A stretch of DNA of 64,000 nucleotides from Prodigiosinella confusarubida. GTDB taxonomy: Bacteria; Pseudomonadota; Gammaproteobacteria; Enterobacterales; Enterobacteriaceae. The notes under the pieces are model-generated. The model ran no database searches. It saw nothing but the letters and a program-made list of their open reading frames with translations, and had not been told where the DNA came from. This document shows, one piece after another, positions 27,608 through 37,097 of this stretch; the first letter of the stretch is position 1, and every line of letters begins with the position of its first letter. The translations under genes were made by a program, and so were the position numbers. The DNA lies in NCBI RefSeq assembly GCF_002847015.1, contig NZ_CP025085.1:1488001-1552000 (forward strand), given 5' to 3'.

Positions 27608-28839
27608 AATAACTCCTGCTGTTGCGCATTGGACATGCGCCAGACCAGTAAGGCTACTGACGCATTTAAACGAAATTGTGGGTCATTGAGTGATTGCCCG
27701 GATCGCTGTTCGATACGCTGTAATCGCTGATGCAGCGTATTACGGTGGATAGCCAGCCGTTCCGCCGCTTTGATCAGATTACCGTTTTCCTGCAGAACGG
27801 CATCCAGTGTTTCAATTAGCAGCTCGGGATGTTTGCGGTTGCTTTCGAATAGCATGCCGAGCGTCTCTTTCACAAACTGAGTGACCAGCGCTGGTTCACT
27901 TACCGCCGTCAGTAGTTTGAGTACGCCAAGTTCATTGTAATCACACCAGCCTTTTTCCGGCCGCATGCTTTCAGCGACGTCGAGCGCCTGGCGTGCCTCC
28001 GTTAATCCCCGTCGATATTGATGAGCCGAAGCCACTACTGATGAAAGACCGCCTAACAGCATCAATGGCTGAATATCGGTGCCGAGAGTTTGCTGCACCT
28101 GCTGTAACCACGGTTTGTCTGGCTGAAACAGTACACTGTTACTGGGTAACAGCAGAATGTATAGATCTCCCAGCACAATTAACGGCAAAGCGTCCTCAAC
28201 ATCGGCCAGGTACTCTTCCAACCGCTGTTGTACTCGTTGGCGTATCAGTTGAAGTCTGCTTTCGGCAATAGCGGGTGTTTGGGTAGCAAACAGGGTCTGA
28301 ATGCCGGAAAGCCGTAGTGAGATGACACGATGCGGGCGATCAAGCATCAGTTGCAAGTTATTAGCCCGCAGACTGGCTATATCAATACTGGGGTAGTCGC
28401 CGGTGAGCAACTGGACCAGAATATCGCGCTGTGAACGCAACAAGGTTTCCCGCTGTACCAAGGCAGTACCAATAAGTTGCGTCACGATCACCATCTTGAG
28501 CAGGTAAGGTTGCTCAATCAATGGAATGCCGAACTGATTTGCCAACATAATCACCGAATCGGGAATAGCGTGAATGAAGGGTTCGCCAGTGAGGATCACC
28601 ATCCCGGCAATACCGCACTGGTATCCTTCACGCACCAACTGTTGCAGGTTCGCCTCGTCACGAGGATGGTTTATACCGGTCACGAATACCAGTTCCCCGC
28701 CCATAACCCACTCAGCAATTCCTTCGTTTTCTGCCACATAATACCAACGTACCGGCCGGTGAATTTTGCTTTGGCCGGCACGCAGCGTTAATTCCTCAAG
28801 TCCTGGTAGTACCATAATCTCACTGACGGACAAACTCAT
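27604..28839 (-). CDS. PucR-family transcriptional regulator of the cytosine operon
   Basis: 411 residues. The N-terminal PucR domain (ELTLRAGQSKIHRPVRWYYVAE and VFVTGINHPRDE) is followed by a GGDEF-like/CdaR linker and a C-terminal PucR-type HTH (NLIKAAERLAIHRNTLHQRLQRIEQ). Such proteins sense purines, pyrimidines or related metabolites and activate catabolic genes. Sandwiched between codB and codA (3-bp gap and 4-bp overlap), it is almost certainly their local regulator. In E. coli codBA has no such gene. Its likely target is the upstream codB region, which carries a large palindrome. Confidence 0.88.
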   Translation of the reverse strand: MSLSVSEIMVLPGLEELTLRAGQSKIHRPVRWYYVAENEGIAEWVMGGELVFVTGINHPRDEANLQQLVREGYQCGIAGMVILTGEPFIHAIPDSVIMLANQFGIPLIEQPYLLKMVIVTQLIGTALVQRETLLRSQRDILVQLLTGDYPSIDIASLRANNLQLMLDRPHRVISLRLSGIQTLFATQTPAIAESRLQLIRQRVQQRLEEYLADVEDALPLIVLGDLYILLLPSNSVLFQPDKPWLQQVQQTLGTDIQPLMLLGGLSSVVASAHQYRRGLTEARQALDVAESMRPEKGWCDYNELGVLKLLTAVSEPALVTQFVKETLGMLFESNRKHPELLIETLDAVLQENGNLIKAAERLAIHRNTLHQRLQRIEQRSGQSLNDPQFRLNASVALLVWRMSNAQQQELL

Positions 28840-28842
28840 GCA

Positions 28843-30105
28843 CTATTCTCCCTGCGTCGCCACAGAAGGTGTGGCGCGCCTGATGATCATCGTAAGGAGC
28901 AGATAGCTGGTTGCGGAGGCGGCAATGCCCACCAACGGCGCAATCCACGGTGAGAAATAAGCCAGCAGTGCGCCGATGGCGTAGGCACTCAACCCGGTTA
29001 CATTAAAGCGTGGCAAGACTGTTTGCCGAATGGCGGGGTACTGTCCACGATAACGAAACCAGTAGTCAGCCATGATGACACCGCCGATCGGGGGAATGAT
29101 TGACCCCAGTAGTACCAGGAAAGGGATCAGCATTTCATACATACCGCCAAGTGCCAGCAGAATGCCGACTCCCGCGCTGGTCAGCGTCAGTGTGCGGCGA
29201 CGTTCGGTGCGTAGCAGATGGCAGGCCGCCGCGGAAACGTTGTAAATGGTCGGGCCCTGAATAGTCCACAGATTCAGGCACAGCATGATGACAGCAGCGA
29301 TAGAAAGCCCTTGTAACATCATGACTGCCACGATATCCGCCTGTTGATAGACAATCGCGCAGTAGGCGCCAGAAATAATCATCAGGCCGTTGCCGCCGAG
29401 AAAGCTGATGATACTGGCGGTAACGGCAACCTTGCCACTGCGTGCCAGTCGGGTCCAGTTGGTGGCCTGCGTGGCACCACTGGCAAATGTGCCGAATACC
29501 ATGGTAATGGCCACCGACCAGGTCATGGTTTTCGCCGGCATTTTACCTGTCAAACCTTGCCAGCCACCGGCGTCTCCCGTGGCGATCCACATCGATACCA
29601 CCAGCATGATGAACATCAGTGGTACAGAGATGCGCGACAATATATCCAATCCTTTATAACCCACCAATGCCGTAATGGAAAAACCGAGTCCGAACAGCAC
29701 CATCAGTGGTTGTGTGAATTCGGCTGGCAACGCCAGCAGTCTGACCAGCGTGATGGCGACTGTCGCGGTGCCCCAGGCATACCAACCCAATTCGGCAAAG
29801 CCCAGCAGAAAATCGGAAAGCTTGCTGCCTATTTCGCCAAAGCAGAATCGTCCCATCAGGACAGAGTTCAGCCCGCTGCGTGCGGCAATCAGTGCCAGTG
29901 ACGCGGCATATAAAGCCAGTAGCAGGTTGCCGATGATGGCGATCCACAACATATCGACAAGCGGGAAAGCGACGCCCAGCTTCCCCCCAGCAAACATGGT
30001 GCCGGTAAAAAAGGTGAAGCTGAACAACACCATGGAAATGGATAATAGCCCTCGGCGGCCCTCTTTCGGGGCTTCGCTTAAGGGAAATTCGGTCTGTTCA
30101 GACAT
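28843..30105 (-). CDS. codB: Cytosine permease CodB
   Basis: 420-residue NCS1-family membrane transporter with about 12 hydrophobic segments. Family features include GGKLGVAFPLVDMLWIAIIGN, SRISVPLMFIML and IIPPIGGVIMADYWFRYR. It imports cytosine with Na+ or H+. First gene of codB-pucR-codA; its upstream gap contains a 45-bp palindrome at 30270-30314. Confidence 0.93.
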   Translation of the reverse strand: MSEQTEFPLSEAPKEGRRGLLSISMVLFSFTFFTGTMFAGGKLGVAFPLVDMLWIAIIGNLLLALYAASLALIAARSGLNSVLMGRFCFGEIGSKLSDFLLGFAELGWYAWGTATVAITLVRLLALPAEFTQPLMVLFGLGFSITALVGYKGLDILSRISVPLMFIMLVVSMWIATGDAGGWQGLTGKMPAKTMTWSVAITMVFGTFASGATQATNWTRLARSGKVAVTASIISFLGGNGLMIISGAYCAIVYQQADIVAVMMLQGLSIAAVIMLCLNLWTIQGPTIYNVSAAACHLLRTERRRTLTLTSAGVGILLALGGMYEMLIPFLVLLGSIIPPIGGVIMADYWFRYRGQYPAIRQTVLPRFNVTGLSAYAIGALLAYFSPWIAPLVGIAASATSYLLLTMIIRRATPSVATQGE

Positions 30106-30471
30106 GATTTTTCCTCTGGTTCACTCTCTCTGACAGAGATGAAAGCAATAACAATCAGAGGGAATAGAGCAATAAGCGTGCCTATTTTTGTATGTACAGG
30201 AAGAGGGCAATCAGCACAATAATTATTGTGCAAAACGCATTGTTTAATGGTTTTTTTTTGCTAATTATTGCCCACTTTCTGTGCATTATGCTGAGCAATG
30301 CACTGAAAGTGGGCCGCAAAAAAAGAGAGACCGGTTGATATTTGTATATATCCCTCATCTTGAAGAACGATGAGGATAATCACTCCAATTCAATAATAGT
30401 CCTGATTTACATTTCCATACCGCCCTTTTACATAGGGCAGTTTCGTCATGAGTGGTAGTGATGTGTGTTGA
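30106..30471. other. Gap between codB and a chemoreceptor gene, with a palindrome
   Basis: 366 bp with no gene. The codB promoter must lie here, since both neighbours are read leftward, but no clear hexamer pair was found. The main feature is the palindrome at 30270-30314, flanked by a T run (30251-30259) and an A run (30317-30324). Confidence 0.6.
30270..30314. repeat. 45-bp palindrome with 17-bp arms upstream of codB
   Basis: GCCCACTTTC-T-GTGCAT (30270-30286) pairs with ATGCAC-T-GAAAGTGGGC (30298-30314), a single T-T mismatch in 17, around an 11-nt loop. On neither strand is the 3' arm followed by a T run, so it is not a standard terminator. It may be an operator (PucR-type) or an RNA hairpin. 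Confidence 0.8.
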
Positions 30472-32061
30472 TCAATTGGCCTGACTCAGCAACGGTGTGT
30501 TCTCTTCAATGTGAAACATCCCCATCGCCTGGATCAGCTGACGTGATTGTTCTTCCAGTAACTGTGTCGTGGTGGCGGAGGCTTTTACCAACGAGGCGTT
30601 CTGTTGCGCGACCTTGTCGATTTGCGTAAACGCCACATTCACCTGTTCAATGCCGAGATGCTGTTCCTGCGAAGCATACGAAATTTCCTTCATCAGACTG
30701 GTAACACGGCTAATTTCCTGAGCGACATTATCCATGGTTTCACCCGCAGTTGATGCCAGATCCAACCCTTCCGACACGCGTGACTGGGAATCCATAATCA
30801 ACGTTCGAATCTCTTTGGCCGCCTGGGCACTGTGCTGCGCCAGATTACGCACCTCGCCTGCTACCACCGCAAAGCCTTTACCCTGTTCGCCGGCACGGGC
30901 CGCTTCTACCGCCGCATTTAGCGCCAGAATATTGGTCTGGAACGCGATACCATCAATGACGCCCAGAATGTCACTGATACGTTTGGCGCTATTGGAGATT
31001 TCCTGCATTTTTTCGATCACATAACAGACCGATTCATTGCCGCGATCGGTCGTGTCAGAGGCTTTATTGGTCAACTGATGCGCCAGCTCGGCATTGTCGG
31101 CATTACGCTTCACAGTGGCACTCAGCTCTTCCAGGCTGGCTGCCGTTTGTTCCAGTGCGGCCACGGATTCCTCCGTGCGTTCAGCCAGATGGCTATTCCC
31201 GGCGAACAGCTCCCGGCTGCCATTATCGATCTGGACGCTGGCATCGCGCACTTGGCTAACCGAATCCAGCAACGCCATTTGCATACGATCAATCGCATCA
31301 CTGAGCCGTCCCAGCTCATTGGTTCCTCCTTGTGAGATCCGGTGTGTCAGATCACCGGCAGCGACCAGCTCCAATTGTTCAATGGCGCGATCCAATGGTT
31401 TTAACAGCATGTGGCGCAGTGCGATCCAGGCAAGCAACACCATCACCACAGAGAGTGCGCAGGCAATGCCAATCAATAACAGCATGAGCTTTTCGTCATG
31501 TGCGGCTTCCTGAATCCGGGCATCGGAGAGCTGTTGGGCATAGGTGTGGAAATCCTGAATGGATTGTTCAAACGTATCACTCAGCGGCGTGAGGCTATTT
31601 TCCAGCAGGGTGTAATATTCATCGGTATACTGCTTTTTCAGCGCCTCGTACATGGGTTTCAGCCCTTGTGCAAGATAGGCCTGATAGCTTTTCAGCACTT
31701 TTTGTGCAAGCAATTGTTCCTGTTTGTTTTCGCTTTTTGCTTCGCTAAATTGCGTGATGACTTTCTCGGATTGCTGGATATAGTTCCCCAGTCGTTCGGT
31801 TTCTCTGGCGCCGACGTCCAGCAGGCCTATCTCGATTTTACGCACAGCCAGCGTGGCTGAAGCTCTTGATCGCAATGTCAGGTTATAGCCATCCATCAAC
31901 CCGCCTAATTGCGTGCCTTGAATCTGGTTTAATGCGGTGAGAGATTCCCGGCTTTTGTTGATGGACTGGATGCCCATGCCGCTGACAATCAGCAGAAGAA
32001 GCGTGATGAGTAACAGTAATACCAATAAGCTGGCACGGATGGAGATATTTCTCAGACGCAT
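30472..32061 (-). CDS. Methyl-accepting chemotaxis protein (Tar/Tsr type)
   Basis: 529 residues. A first membrane helix near 11-32, a periplasmic four-helix ligand domain to about 190, a second membrane helix (LMLLLIGIACALSVVMVLL in pattern), a HAMP domain, then the cytoplasmic coiled coil with the signalling tip [19 protein letters not shown] and [16 protein letters not shown]. It senses an unknown periplasmic ligand and controls CheA. The C-terminus (ENTPLLSQAN) lacks the NWETF pentapeptide for CheR/CheB, so adaptation may depend on other receptors. Confidence 0.92.
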   Translation of the reverse strand: MRLRNISIRASLLVLLLLITLLLLIVSGMGIQSINKSRESLTALNQIQGTQLGGLMDGYNLTLRSRASATLAVRKIEIGLLDVGARETERLGNYIQQSEKVITQFSEAKSENKQEQLLAQKVLKSYQAYLAQGLKPMYEALKKQYTDEYYTLLENSLTPLSDTFEQSIQDFHTYAQQLSDARIQEAAHDEKLMLLLIGIACALSVVMVLLAWIALRHMLLKPLDRAIEQLELVAAGDLTHRISQGGTNELGRLSDAIDRMQMALLDSVSQVRDASVQIDNGSRELFAGNSHLAERTEESVAALEQTAASLEELSATVKRNADNAELAHQLTNKASDTTDRGNESVCYVIEKMQEISNSAKRISDILGVIDGIAFQTNILALNAAVEAARAGEQGKGFAVVAGEVRNLAQHSAQAAKEIRTLIMDSQSRVSEGLDLASTAGETMDNVAQEISRVTSLMKEISYASQEQHLGIEQVNVAFTQIDKVAQQNASLVKASATTTQLLEEQSRQLIQAMGMFHIEENTPLLSQAN

Positions 32062-32466
32062 GATGTCCCTTTCCTAAGGTGTACAGGTAATGAAGATAAA
32101 GAATAATTGACAGAACGTGGCAAGGTATCGCTGGGTGCTATGTTCTGTAAGAATAATACGTTCAGAACATAACAAAATAATTATCGTGTATGGAAAAACA
32201 TTTCACTTATCTTTTACGACATTGCCGGCCTCGTTAACATGAATTCTGTTTTAAAAAGCAGAAGATGTTTCTAATTTGCATGAAATGATTAGCCCTGATG
32301 TTTACGGCTGGTTTATTATCTACCGATAAAAAATGAGCATGTGTTTCGAGAGTGTGTTTATGTGTGCCATTGCGTAATATCTGGTTCTTGTTAATAGTTT
32401 ATGGTGAAAATCACCATGTACCCTCGACATACCAGCGATTGATACCCTGAGGTTCCAGAGGTTTAT
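32062..32466. other. Divergent gap between chemoreceptor and nsrR
   Basis: 405 bp with no gene. It is AT-rich and must hold both promoters. A weak NsrR-like site, AAGATG...GCAT (32262-32281), matches the consensus (AAGATGCATTTAAAATACATCTT) at roughly half its positions. No convincing sigma-28 promoter was seen for the chemoreceptor. Confidence 0.4.
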
Positions 32467-32892
32467 GTGCAGTTAACAAGCTTTACGGATTATGGTTTAC
32501 GGGCGCTGATTTACATGGCGTCACTGCCAGAAGGGCGGATGACCAGCATTTCGGAAGTCACTGAAGTGTATGGCGTCTCACGTAACCATATGGTCAAAAT
32601 CATCAATCAGTTAAGCCGAGCCGGATTGGTAACCGCGATACGAGGTAAAAACGGAGGCATACGGCTGGGCAAAGATCCTGCCACTATCCGCATCGGTGAT
32701 GTGGTTCGTGAACTGGAGCCTTTGGCACTGGTTAACTGTAGCCATGAATTCTGCCATATCACTTCAGCCTGCCGGTTAAAGCAGGTGCTTCAACAGGCGG
32801 TGCAAAACTTTTTGGTGGAACTGGATAAATATACCCTCGCCGATATGGTTAAAGAGAACCCACCGCTCTACAAATTGCTTTTGGTTGAATAA
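32467..32892 (+). CDS. nsrR: Nitric-oxide-sensing repressor NsrR
   Basis: 141-residue Rrf2-family regulator. The N-terminal winged helix ([33 protein letters not shown]) is followed by the iron-sulfur cluster loop with Cys91, Cys96 and Cys102 in [16 protein letters not shown], exactly the NsrR spacing. Nitrosylation of the cluster releases DNA and derepresses NO-detoxifying genes. The start is GTG at 32467. It lies directly before rnr, as in E. coli. Confidence 0.95.
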   Translation: MQLTSFTDYGLRALIYMASLPEGRMTSISEVTEVYGVSRNHMVKIINQLSRAGLVTAIRGKNGGIRLGKDPATIRIGDVVRELEPLALVNCSHEFCHITSACRLKQVLQQAVQNFLVELDKYTLADMVKENPPLYKLLLVE

Positions 32893-32932
32893 ATTTGTTC
32901 AGCCTCCTGCTGATGACAACGGAGGAACCGCT

Positions 32933-35398
32933 ATGTCAAAAGATCCATTTTTGGAACGAGAAGCAGAGAAATACGAATCCCCAATTCCCAGTCGTGAATA
33001 TATTCTGGCGCACATTGCCAAGCGGGATACGCCAATCAGCCGTGAGGAGTTGGCAACTGATCTGACATTAACTACCGACGAACAGCTTGAAGCGTTACGC
33101 CGCCGTTTGCGGGCCATGGAACGTGATGGGCAGTTGGTCTTTACCCGTCGTCAGTGCTATGCATTGCCGGAAAAACTGGATCTGCTGCGCGGTAAGGTTA
33201 TTGGTCACCGCGATGGTTATGGTTTTCTGCGGGTGGAAGGTCGCAAGGACGATCTCTACTTATCGGCAGAGCAAATGAAAATTGCCATTCATGGCGATGT
33301 CGTATTAGCCCAGCCGTTGGGTGAAGATCGTAAGGGGCGCCGAGAAGGGCGTATTGTCCGTATTCTTGAACCTCGTACCGGGCAGATTGTTGGCCGCTAT
33401 TTTGTTGACGCCGGTACTGGTTTTGTCGTGCCGGACGACAGTCGCCTGTGTTTCGATATCCTGATCCCGCCGGAATCTATTGGTGGTGCGCGGATGGGGT
33501 TCGTGGTGGTGGTAGAGCTGACTCAGCGTGCTACGCGTCGTACCAAGGCGGTAGGGAAAATCGTCGAGATCCTCGGAGACAACATGGGCACCGGGCTGGC
33601 GGTAGACATTGCCCTGCGCACCAACGAAATACCGCATACCTGGCCACCTAAAGTGGAAGAGCAAGTACGTGATCTTGCTGAAGAGGTGCCGGAAAATGCC
33701 AAGAAAGGTCGGGTGGATCTCCGTGAACTACCACTGGTAACGATTGATGGTGAAGATGCCCGTGATTTTGATGACGCCGTTTTCTGCGAGAAAAAACGTG
33801 GTGGCGGTTGGCGTCTGTGGGTCGCTATTGCTGATGTCAGTTATTATGTCCGGCCTAATACCCCGTTGGATAACGAGGCTCACGCCCGCGGCACGTCGGT
33901 TTACTTTCCTTCCCAAGTTGTTCCCATGCTGCCGGAAGTGCTCTCCAATGGACTGTGCTCGCTGAATCCACAGGTAGATCGTCTGTGTATGGTGTGCGAA
34001 ATGACAGTCTCAGAGCAAGGTAAACTCACTTCTTACAAATTCTACGAAGCGGTGATGAGTTCCCACGCCCGTCTCACCTATACCAAAGTGTGGCATATTT
34101 TGCAGGGCGATGAAGAGTTGCGCACCCAGTATCATTCACTGGTGACGCCGCTGGAAGAACTGCACCGTTTATATAAGGTGTTGGAACATGCCCGGGATGT
34201 CCGCGGCGGTATTGCGTTCGAAACGGAAGAAGCCAAGTTTATTTTTAACGCCGAACGCCGGATTGAGCGGGTCGAGGCAGTAGTGCGTAACGATGCGCAT
34301 AAACTGATTGAAGAGTGCATGATTCTGGCGAATATCTCGGCAGCCAGATTTGTGGAGAAAAACGAAGAGCCGGCATTGTTTCGTGTGCATGACCAGCCGA
34401 GTGAAGATCATGTCCTGGCGTTGCGCAGTGTGCTGGGAGAGCTGGGGCTGACATTAAAAGGTGGCATGAAACCGCAGCCGAAAGATTACGCCGAGTTGAT
34501 GAACGAGGTCGCCGAACGTCCTGATCATGAAATGTTGCAAACCATGCTGCTGCGCTCAATGAAGCAGGCAGTGTACGATCCGGAAAACCGCGGACACTTT
34601 GGTCTGGCGTTGACGTCGTATGCGCATTTCACTTCGCCGATTCGTCGTTATCCTGATCTTTCACTGCATCGTGCAATTAAATATCTGCTTGGTGCACGTA
34701 AGGAACGTTGGACGCCAACCGGAGGCTGGCACAGTGATTTCCAGGAAATGCTACAACTGGGCCAACACTGCTCGATGACTGAACGCCGTGCGGATGAAGC
34801 CACCCGTTATGTATCGGACTGGCTGAAATGTGATTTCATGCAGGATCATGTAGGTAGCGTCTTTACCGGTATTATTGCCAGCGTGACGGGTTTTGGTTTC
34901 TTTGTTCGCCTGAACGATCTTTTCATCGACGGCCTGGTGCATGTCTCCACGCTGGATAACGATTACTATCGTTATGATAACGTCGGTCAGCGTTTGATCG
35001 GTGAATCCCGTGGCCAGGTTTATCGGCTGGGCGATGAAGTGGAAATCCGAGTGGAAGCGGTACATATGGATGAACGCAATATCGATTTTGCACTGGTTTC
35101 CAGTACCCGGAAAGTGCGGGGAGAAGGGAAAACCGCCCGTGAGCGCACCAGGAAAAGCAATGATCGGGAAGAAAAACCTACCCGTCGTCGTCGGGTAAGC
35201 CCGCGTACCAATTTTGAGCCGGATAAGGCGTTCCGTAATGAAGGGGAACGTAAGGGCAAAACTGCGGCCAAGTCGACAGACAAGCCGACAGACAGGCCGA
35301 AAAAGAAAACGGACAAAGCCAAAAAGAACGTGGAAAAAACACGTAAAATTGCGGCCGCGACCAAAGCAAAGCGGGCAAACAAAAAAACCGCAGAGTGA
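32933..35398 (+). CDS. rnr: Ribonuclease R
   Basis: 821 residues from the ATG at 32933 ([22 protein letters not shown]), chosen over an upstream in-frame start because GGAGG precedes it and the family N-terminus begins there. Order: N-terminal HTH, two cold-shock domains ([15 protein letters not shown]), the RNB nuclease core with [15 protein letters not shown] metal-binding Asps, an S1 domain ([20 protein letters not shown]) and a Lys-rich tail from about 720. A 3'-5' exonuclease that degrades structured RNA, rRNA fragments and nonstop mRNAs. Tail length and charge match E. coli RNase R. Confidence 0.96.
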   Translation: MSKDPFLEREAEKYESPIPSREYILAHIAKRDTPISREELATDLTLTTDEQLEALRRRLRAMERDGQLVFTRRQCYALPEKLDLLRGKVIGHRDGYGFLRVEGRKDDLYLSAEQMKIAIHGDVVLAQPLGEDRKGRREGRIVRILEPRTGQIVGRYFVDAGTGFVVPDDSRLCFDILIPPESIGGARMGFVVVVELTQRATRRTKAVGKIVEILGDNMGTGLAVDIALRTNEIPHTWPPKVEEQVRDLAEEVPENAKKGRVDLRELPLVTIDGEDARDFDDAVFCEKKRGGGWRLWVAIADVSYYVRPNTPLDNEAHARGTSVYFPSQVVPMLPEVLSNGLCSLNPQVDRLCMVCEMTVSEQGKLTSYKFYEAVMSSHARLTYTKVWHILQGDEELRTQYHSLVTPLEELHRLYKVLEHARDVRGGIAFETEEAKFIFNAERRIERVEAVVRNDAHKLIEECMILANISAARFVEKNEEPALFRVHDQPSEDHVLALRSVLGELGLTLKGGMKPQPKDYAELMNEVAERPDHEMLQTMLLRSMKQAVYDPENRGHFGLALTSYAHFTSPIRRYPDLSLHRAIKYLLGARKERWTPTGGWHSDFQEMLQLGQHCSMTERRADEATRYVSDWLKCDFMQDHVGSVFTGIIASVTGFGFFVRLNDLFIDGLVHVSTLDNDYYRYDNVGQRLIGESRGQVYRLGDEVEIRVEAVHMDERNIDFALVSSTRKVRGEGKTARERTRKSNDREEKPTRRRRVSPRTNFEPDKAFRNEGERKGKTAAKSTDKPTDRPKKKTDKAKKNVEKTRKIAAATKAKRANKKTAE

Positions 35399-35483
35399 TC
35401 TCTGTGGTATCGGTGATATGCCGATGATTGATTGAAATGATAGCGGGCGGTTTCCGTCCGTTTACCACTGTTGAAGAGCATCA

Positions 35484-36215
35484 ATGAGCGAAATTATTTA
35501 CGGTATCCATGCGGTTAAAGCCCTGTTGGAGCGCGATCCTCAGCGCTTTCTGGAAGTATTCATCCTGAAAGGACGCGAGGATCGTCGTTTGCAGCCGCTG
35601 ATTGCGGAACTGGAATCCAGCGGTATCGCGGTACAGGTTGCCAACCGTCAGTGGCTGGATACCAAGGTCGAAGGCGCTGTACATCAGGGGATTGTCGCCA
35701 GAGTAAAGGAAGGTCGGCAATATCAGGAAAATGATCTGCCCGACTTGTTGTCGTCACTGGATACACCGTTTCTACTGGTGTTGGATGGTGTGACGGATCC
35801 GTACAATCTCGGTGCCTGCTTGCGTAGCGCCGATGCTGCTGGCATCCATGCGGTTATTGTCCCCCGAGATCGTTCTGCCCAATTAAACGCTACAGTGAAG
35901 AAAGTCGCTTGTGGTGCAGCGGAAAATGTACCGCTGATCCGCGTCACTAATCTGGCGCGTACACTGCGTTTTCTGCAGGAACAGAATATCTGGATTGTGG
36001 GCACGGCTGGGGAAGCTGACCATACGTTGTACCAAAGTAAACTGAATGGCCCGTTGGCGCTGGTCATGGGTGCCGAGGGTGAGGGCATGCGCCGGTTGAC
36101 CAGAGAGCATTGCGACGAGTTGATCAGCATCCCGATGGCGGGTAGCGTTTCTTCCTTGAACGTCTCTGTGGCGACGGGGATCTGCCTGTTTGAGGTGGTG
36201 CGTCAGCGTAGCTGA
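35484..36215 (+). CDS. rlmB: 23S rRNA (Gm2251) 2'-O-methyltransferase RlmB
   Basis: 243 residues of the SpoU/TrmD knot family. The N-terminal RNA-binding domain ([18 protein letters not shown]) is followed by the SAM knot: [35 protein letters not shown] and [19 protein letters not shown]. It methylates the ribose of G2251 in the 23S P-loop. It lies 85 bp after rnr, the conserved order nsrR-rnr-rlmB. Confidence 0.96.
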   Translation: MSEIIYGIHAVKALLERDPQRFLEVFILKGREDRRLQPLIAELESSGIAVQVANRQWLDTKVEGAVHQGIVARVKEGRQYQENDLPDLLSSLDTPFLLVLDGVTDPYNLGACLRSADAAGIHAVIVPRDRSAQLNATVKKVACGAAENVPLIRVTNLARTLRFLQEQNIWIVGTAGEADHTLYQSKLNGPLALVMGAEGEGMRRLTREHCDELISIPMAGSVSSLNVSVATGICLFEVVRQRS

Positions 36216-36233
36216 AGCGGATTTTTTCTGTGG

Positions 36234-36270
36234 CGGGCAATTAATCACTGGCGTGTTTTATTGCCCGTTT
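36234..36270 (+). terminator. Terminator after rlmB
   Basis: CGGGCAAT (36234-36241) pairs with ATTGCCCG (36260-36267) around an 18-nt loop and is followed by TTT. Located 19 bp past the rlmB stop. Confidence 0.55.
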
Positions 36271-36310
36271 CTCTGGTTGCCTCCATGGGGCGAATCGCCG
36301 TAATTTACCT

Positions 36311-36580
36311 TTATTGAGCAGCGAGTTTCTTCTGTACCATGATGCACCACAGTACCGAGTTCTTGGTCGGCCATGTCTCTTTCTTCGATGTTGATCTCAG
36401 TTGTTGCTCCACCTGCTGTTGCCAGCTTGTCGAGCCAATCTCTTTATTCTGCGTTTTAACCTGAGATTCAACCCAGTCATTCCATGCTGTACTACGACAT
36501 GGTGCCGACGAGGTTGATGCTGCGCTGACATAGCCGGCCACAATGACTGACAGAACAAAAATGGTAATCGCTTGTTTCAT
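36311..36580 (-). CDS. Small secreted protein, function unknown
   Basis: 89 residues, not recognised. A signal peptide is clear (MKQAITIFVLSVIVAGYVSA-A), giving a mature protein of about 70 residues. It has two Cys (in APCRSTAW and VLWCIMVQ), which could form a disulfide in the periplasm, and several Trp (WNDWVE, SWQQQVEQQL). It is 19 bp downstream of the BsmA-like lipoprotein gene in the same direction, so the two are probably co-transcribed, and a stress or envelope role is inferred only from that. Confidence 0.65.
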   Translation of the reverse strand: MKQAITIFVLSVIVAGYVSAASTSSAPCRSTAWNDWVESQVKTQNKEIGSTSWQQQVEQQLRSTSKKETWPTKNSVLWCIMVQKKLAAQ

Positions 36581-36599
36581 TACTTACTCTCACGCCCTG

Positions 36600-36962
36600 T
36601 TAAAACGACGATGTGGAAGCGGGTTTCACGGATGAATTCGACGCGGAGTGGTACAGCACGGCATAGGCACGCCAAAGCTCCGAGATTATGCCATCACCAT
36701 CGGTTTTCATGACGATCAGATAGTAATCCGCACCACGGGCATCGGCCTGGCGCTGAATTTCCCGATCAGCATCATCCGGGCTGCCACGTACGGTAACGGA
36801 AACGGTTCCGAATTTTTTCAGCGAGTAAGTCTGTGCCCGGCTAACTTCAATGGCGTGCTTGCCTGGCGGTGGCGGTGGAACGGGTTTTCCCTCAAACACG
36901 CTACATCCGGCCAATAACATAATCAACAGGATAGGCATAGCAAGTGTGCGCACCTTCATCAT
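36600..36962 (-). CDS. bsmA: Lipoprotein of the BsmA/YdgH-BhsA family
   Basis: 120 residues. A lipoprotein signal has the lipobox LLAGC (Cys20), then a proline stretch (PVPPPPPGKH) and a DUF1471/YdgH-like domain: the GTVSVTVRGSPDDADREI and RGADYYLIV pattern. E. coli BsmA (YjfO) lies in the same neighbourhood downstream of rlmB and affects biofilm and peroxide/acid stress. The C-terminus has an extra Ser/Pro-rich tail (SASNSSVKPASTSS). A membrane-anchored periplasmic location is expected. First gene of a two-gene unit with the small secreted protein. Confidence 0.8.
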   Translation of the reverse strand: MMKVRTLAMPILLIMLLAGCSVFEGKPVPPPPPGKHAIEVSRAQTYSLKKFGTVSVTVRGSPDDADREIQRQADARGADYYLIVMKTDGDGIISELWRAYAVLYHSASNSSVKPASTSSF

Positions 36963-37097
36963 AGATTCCTATTTTTTCGAGGGTGATTCACAGTGTATCT
37001 GTTCTGACGGACGGTCGATACCGTAGCGGAGCAAGGTTCAAGAATATCATCAGGAAAATTACCTCCATGGTATGCCCGTAGCGGCCACCAAGGGTAA

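Noticed and set aside
32262..32284. NsrR operator upstream of nsrR
   Set aside because: Only about half of the consensus positions match and it is 180 bp from the gene; mentioned only within the gap.
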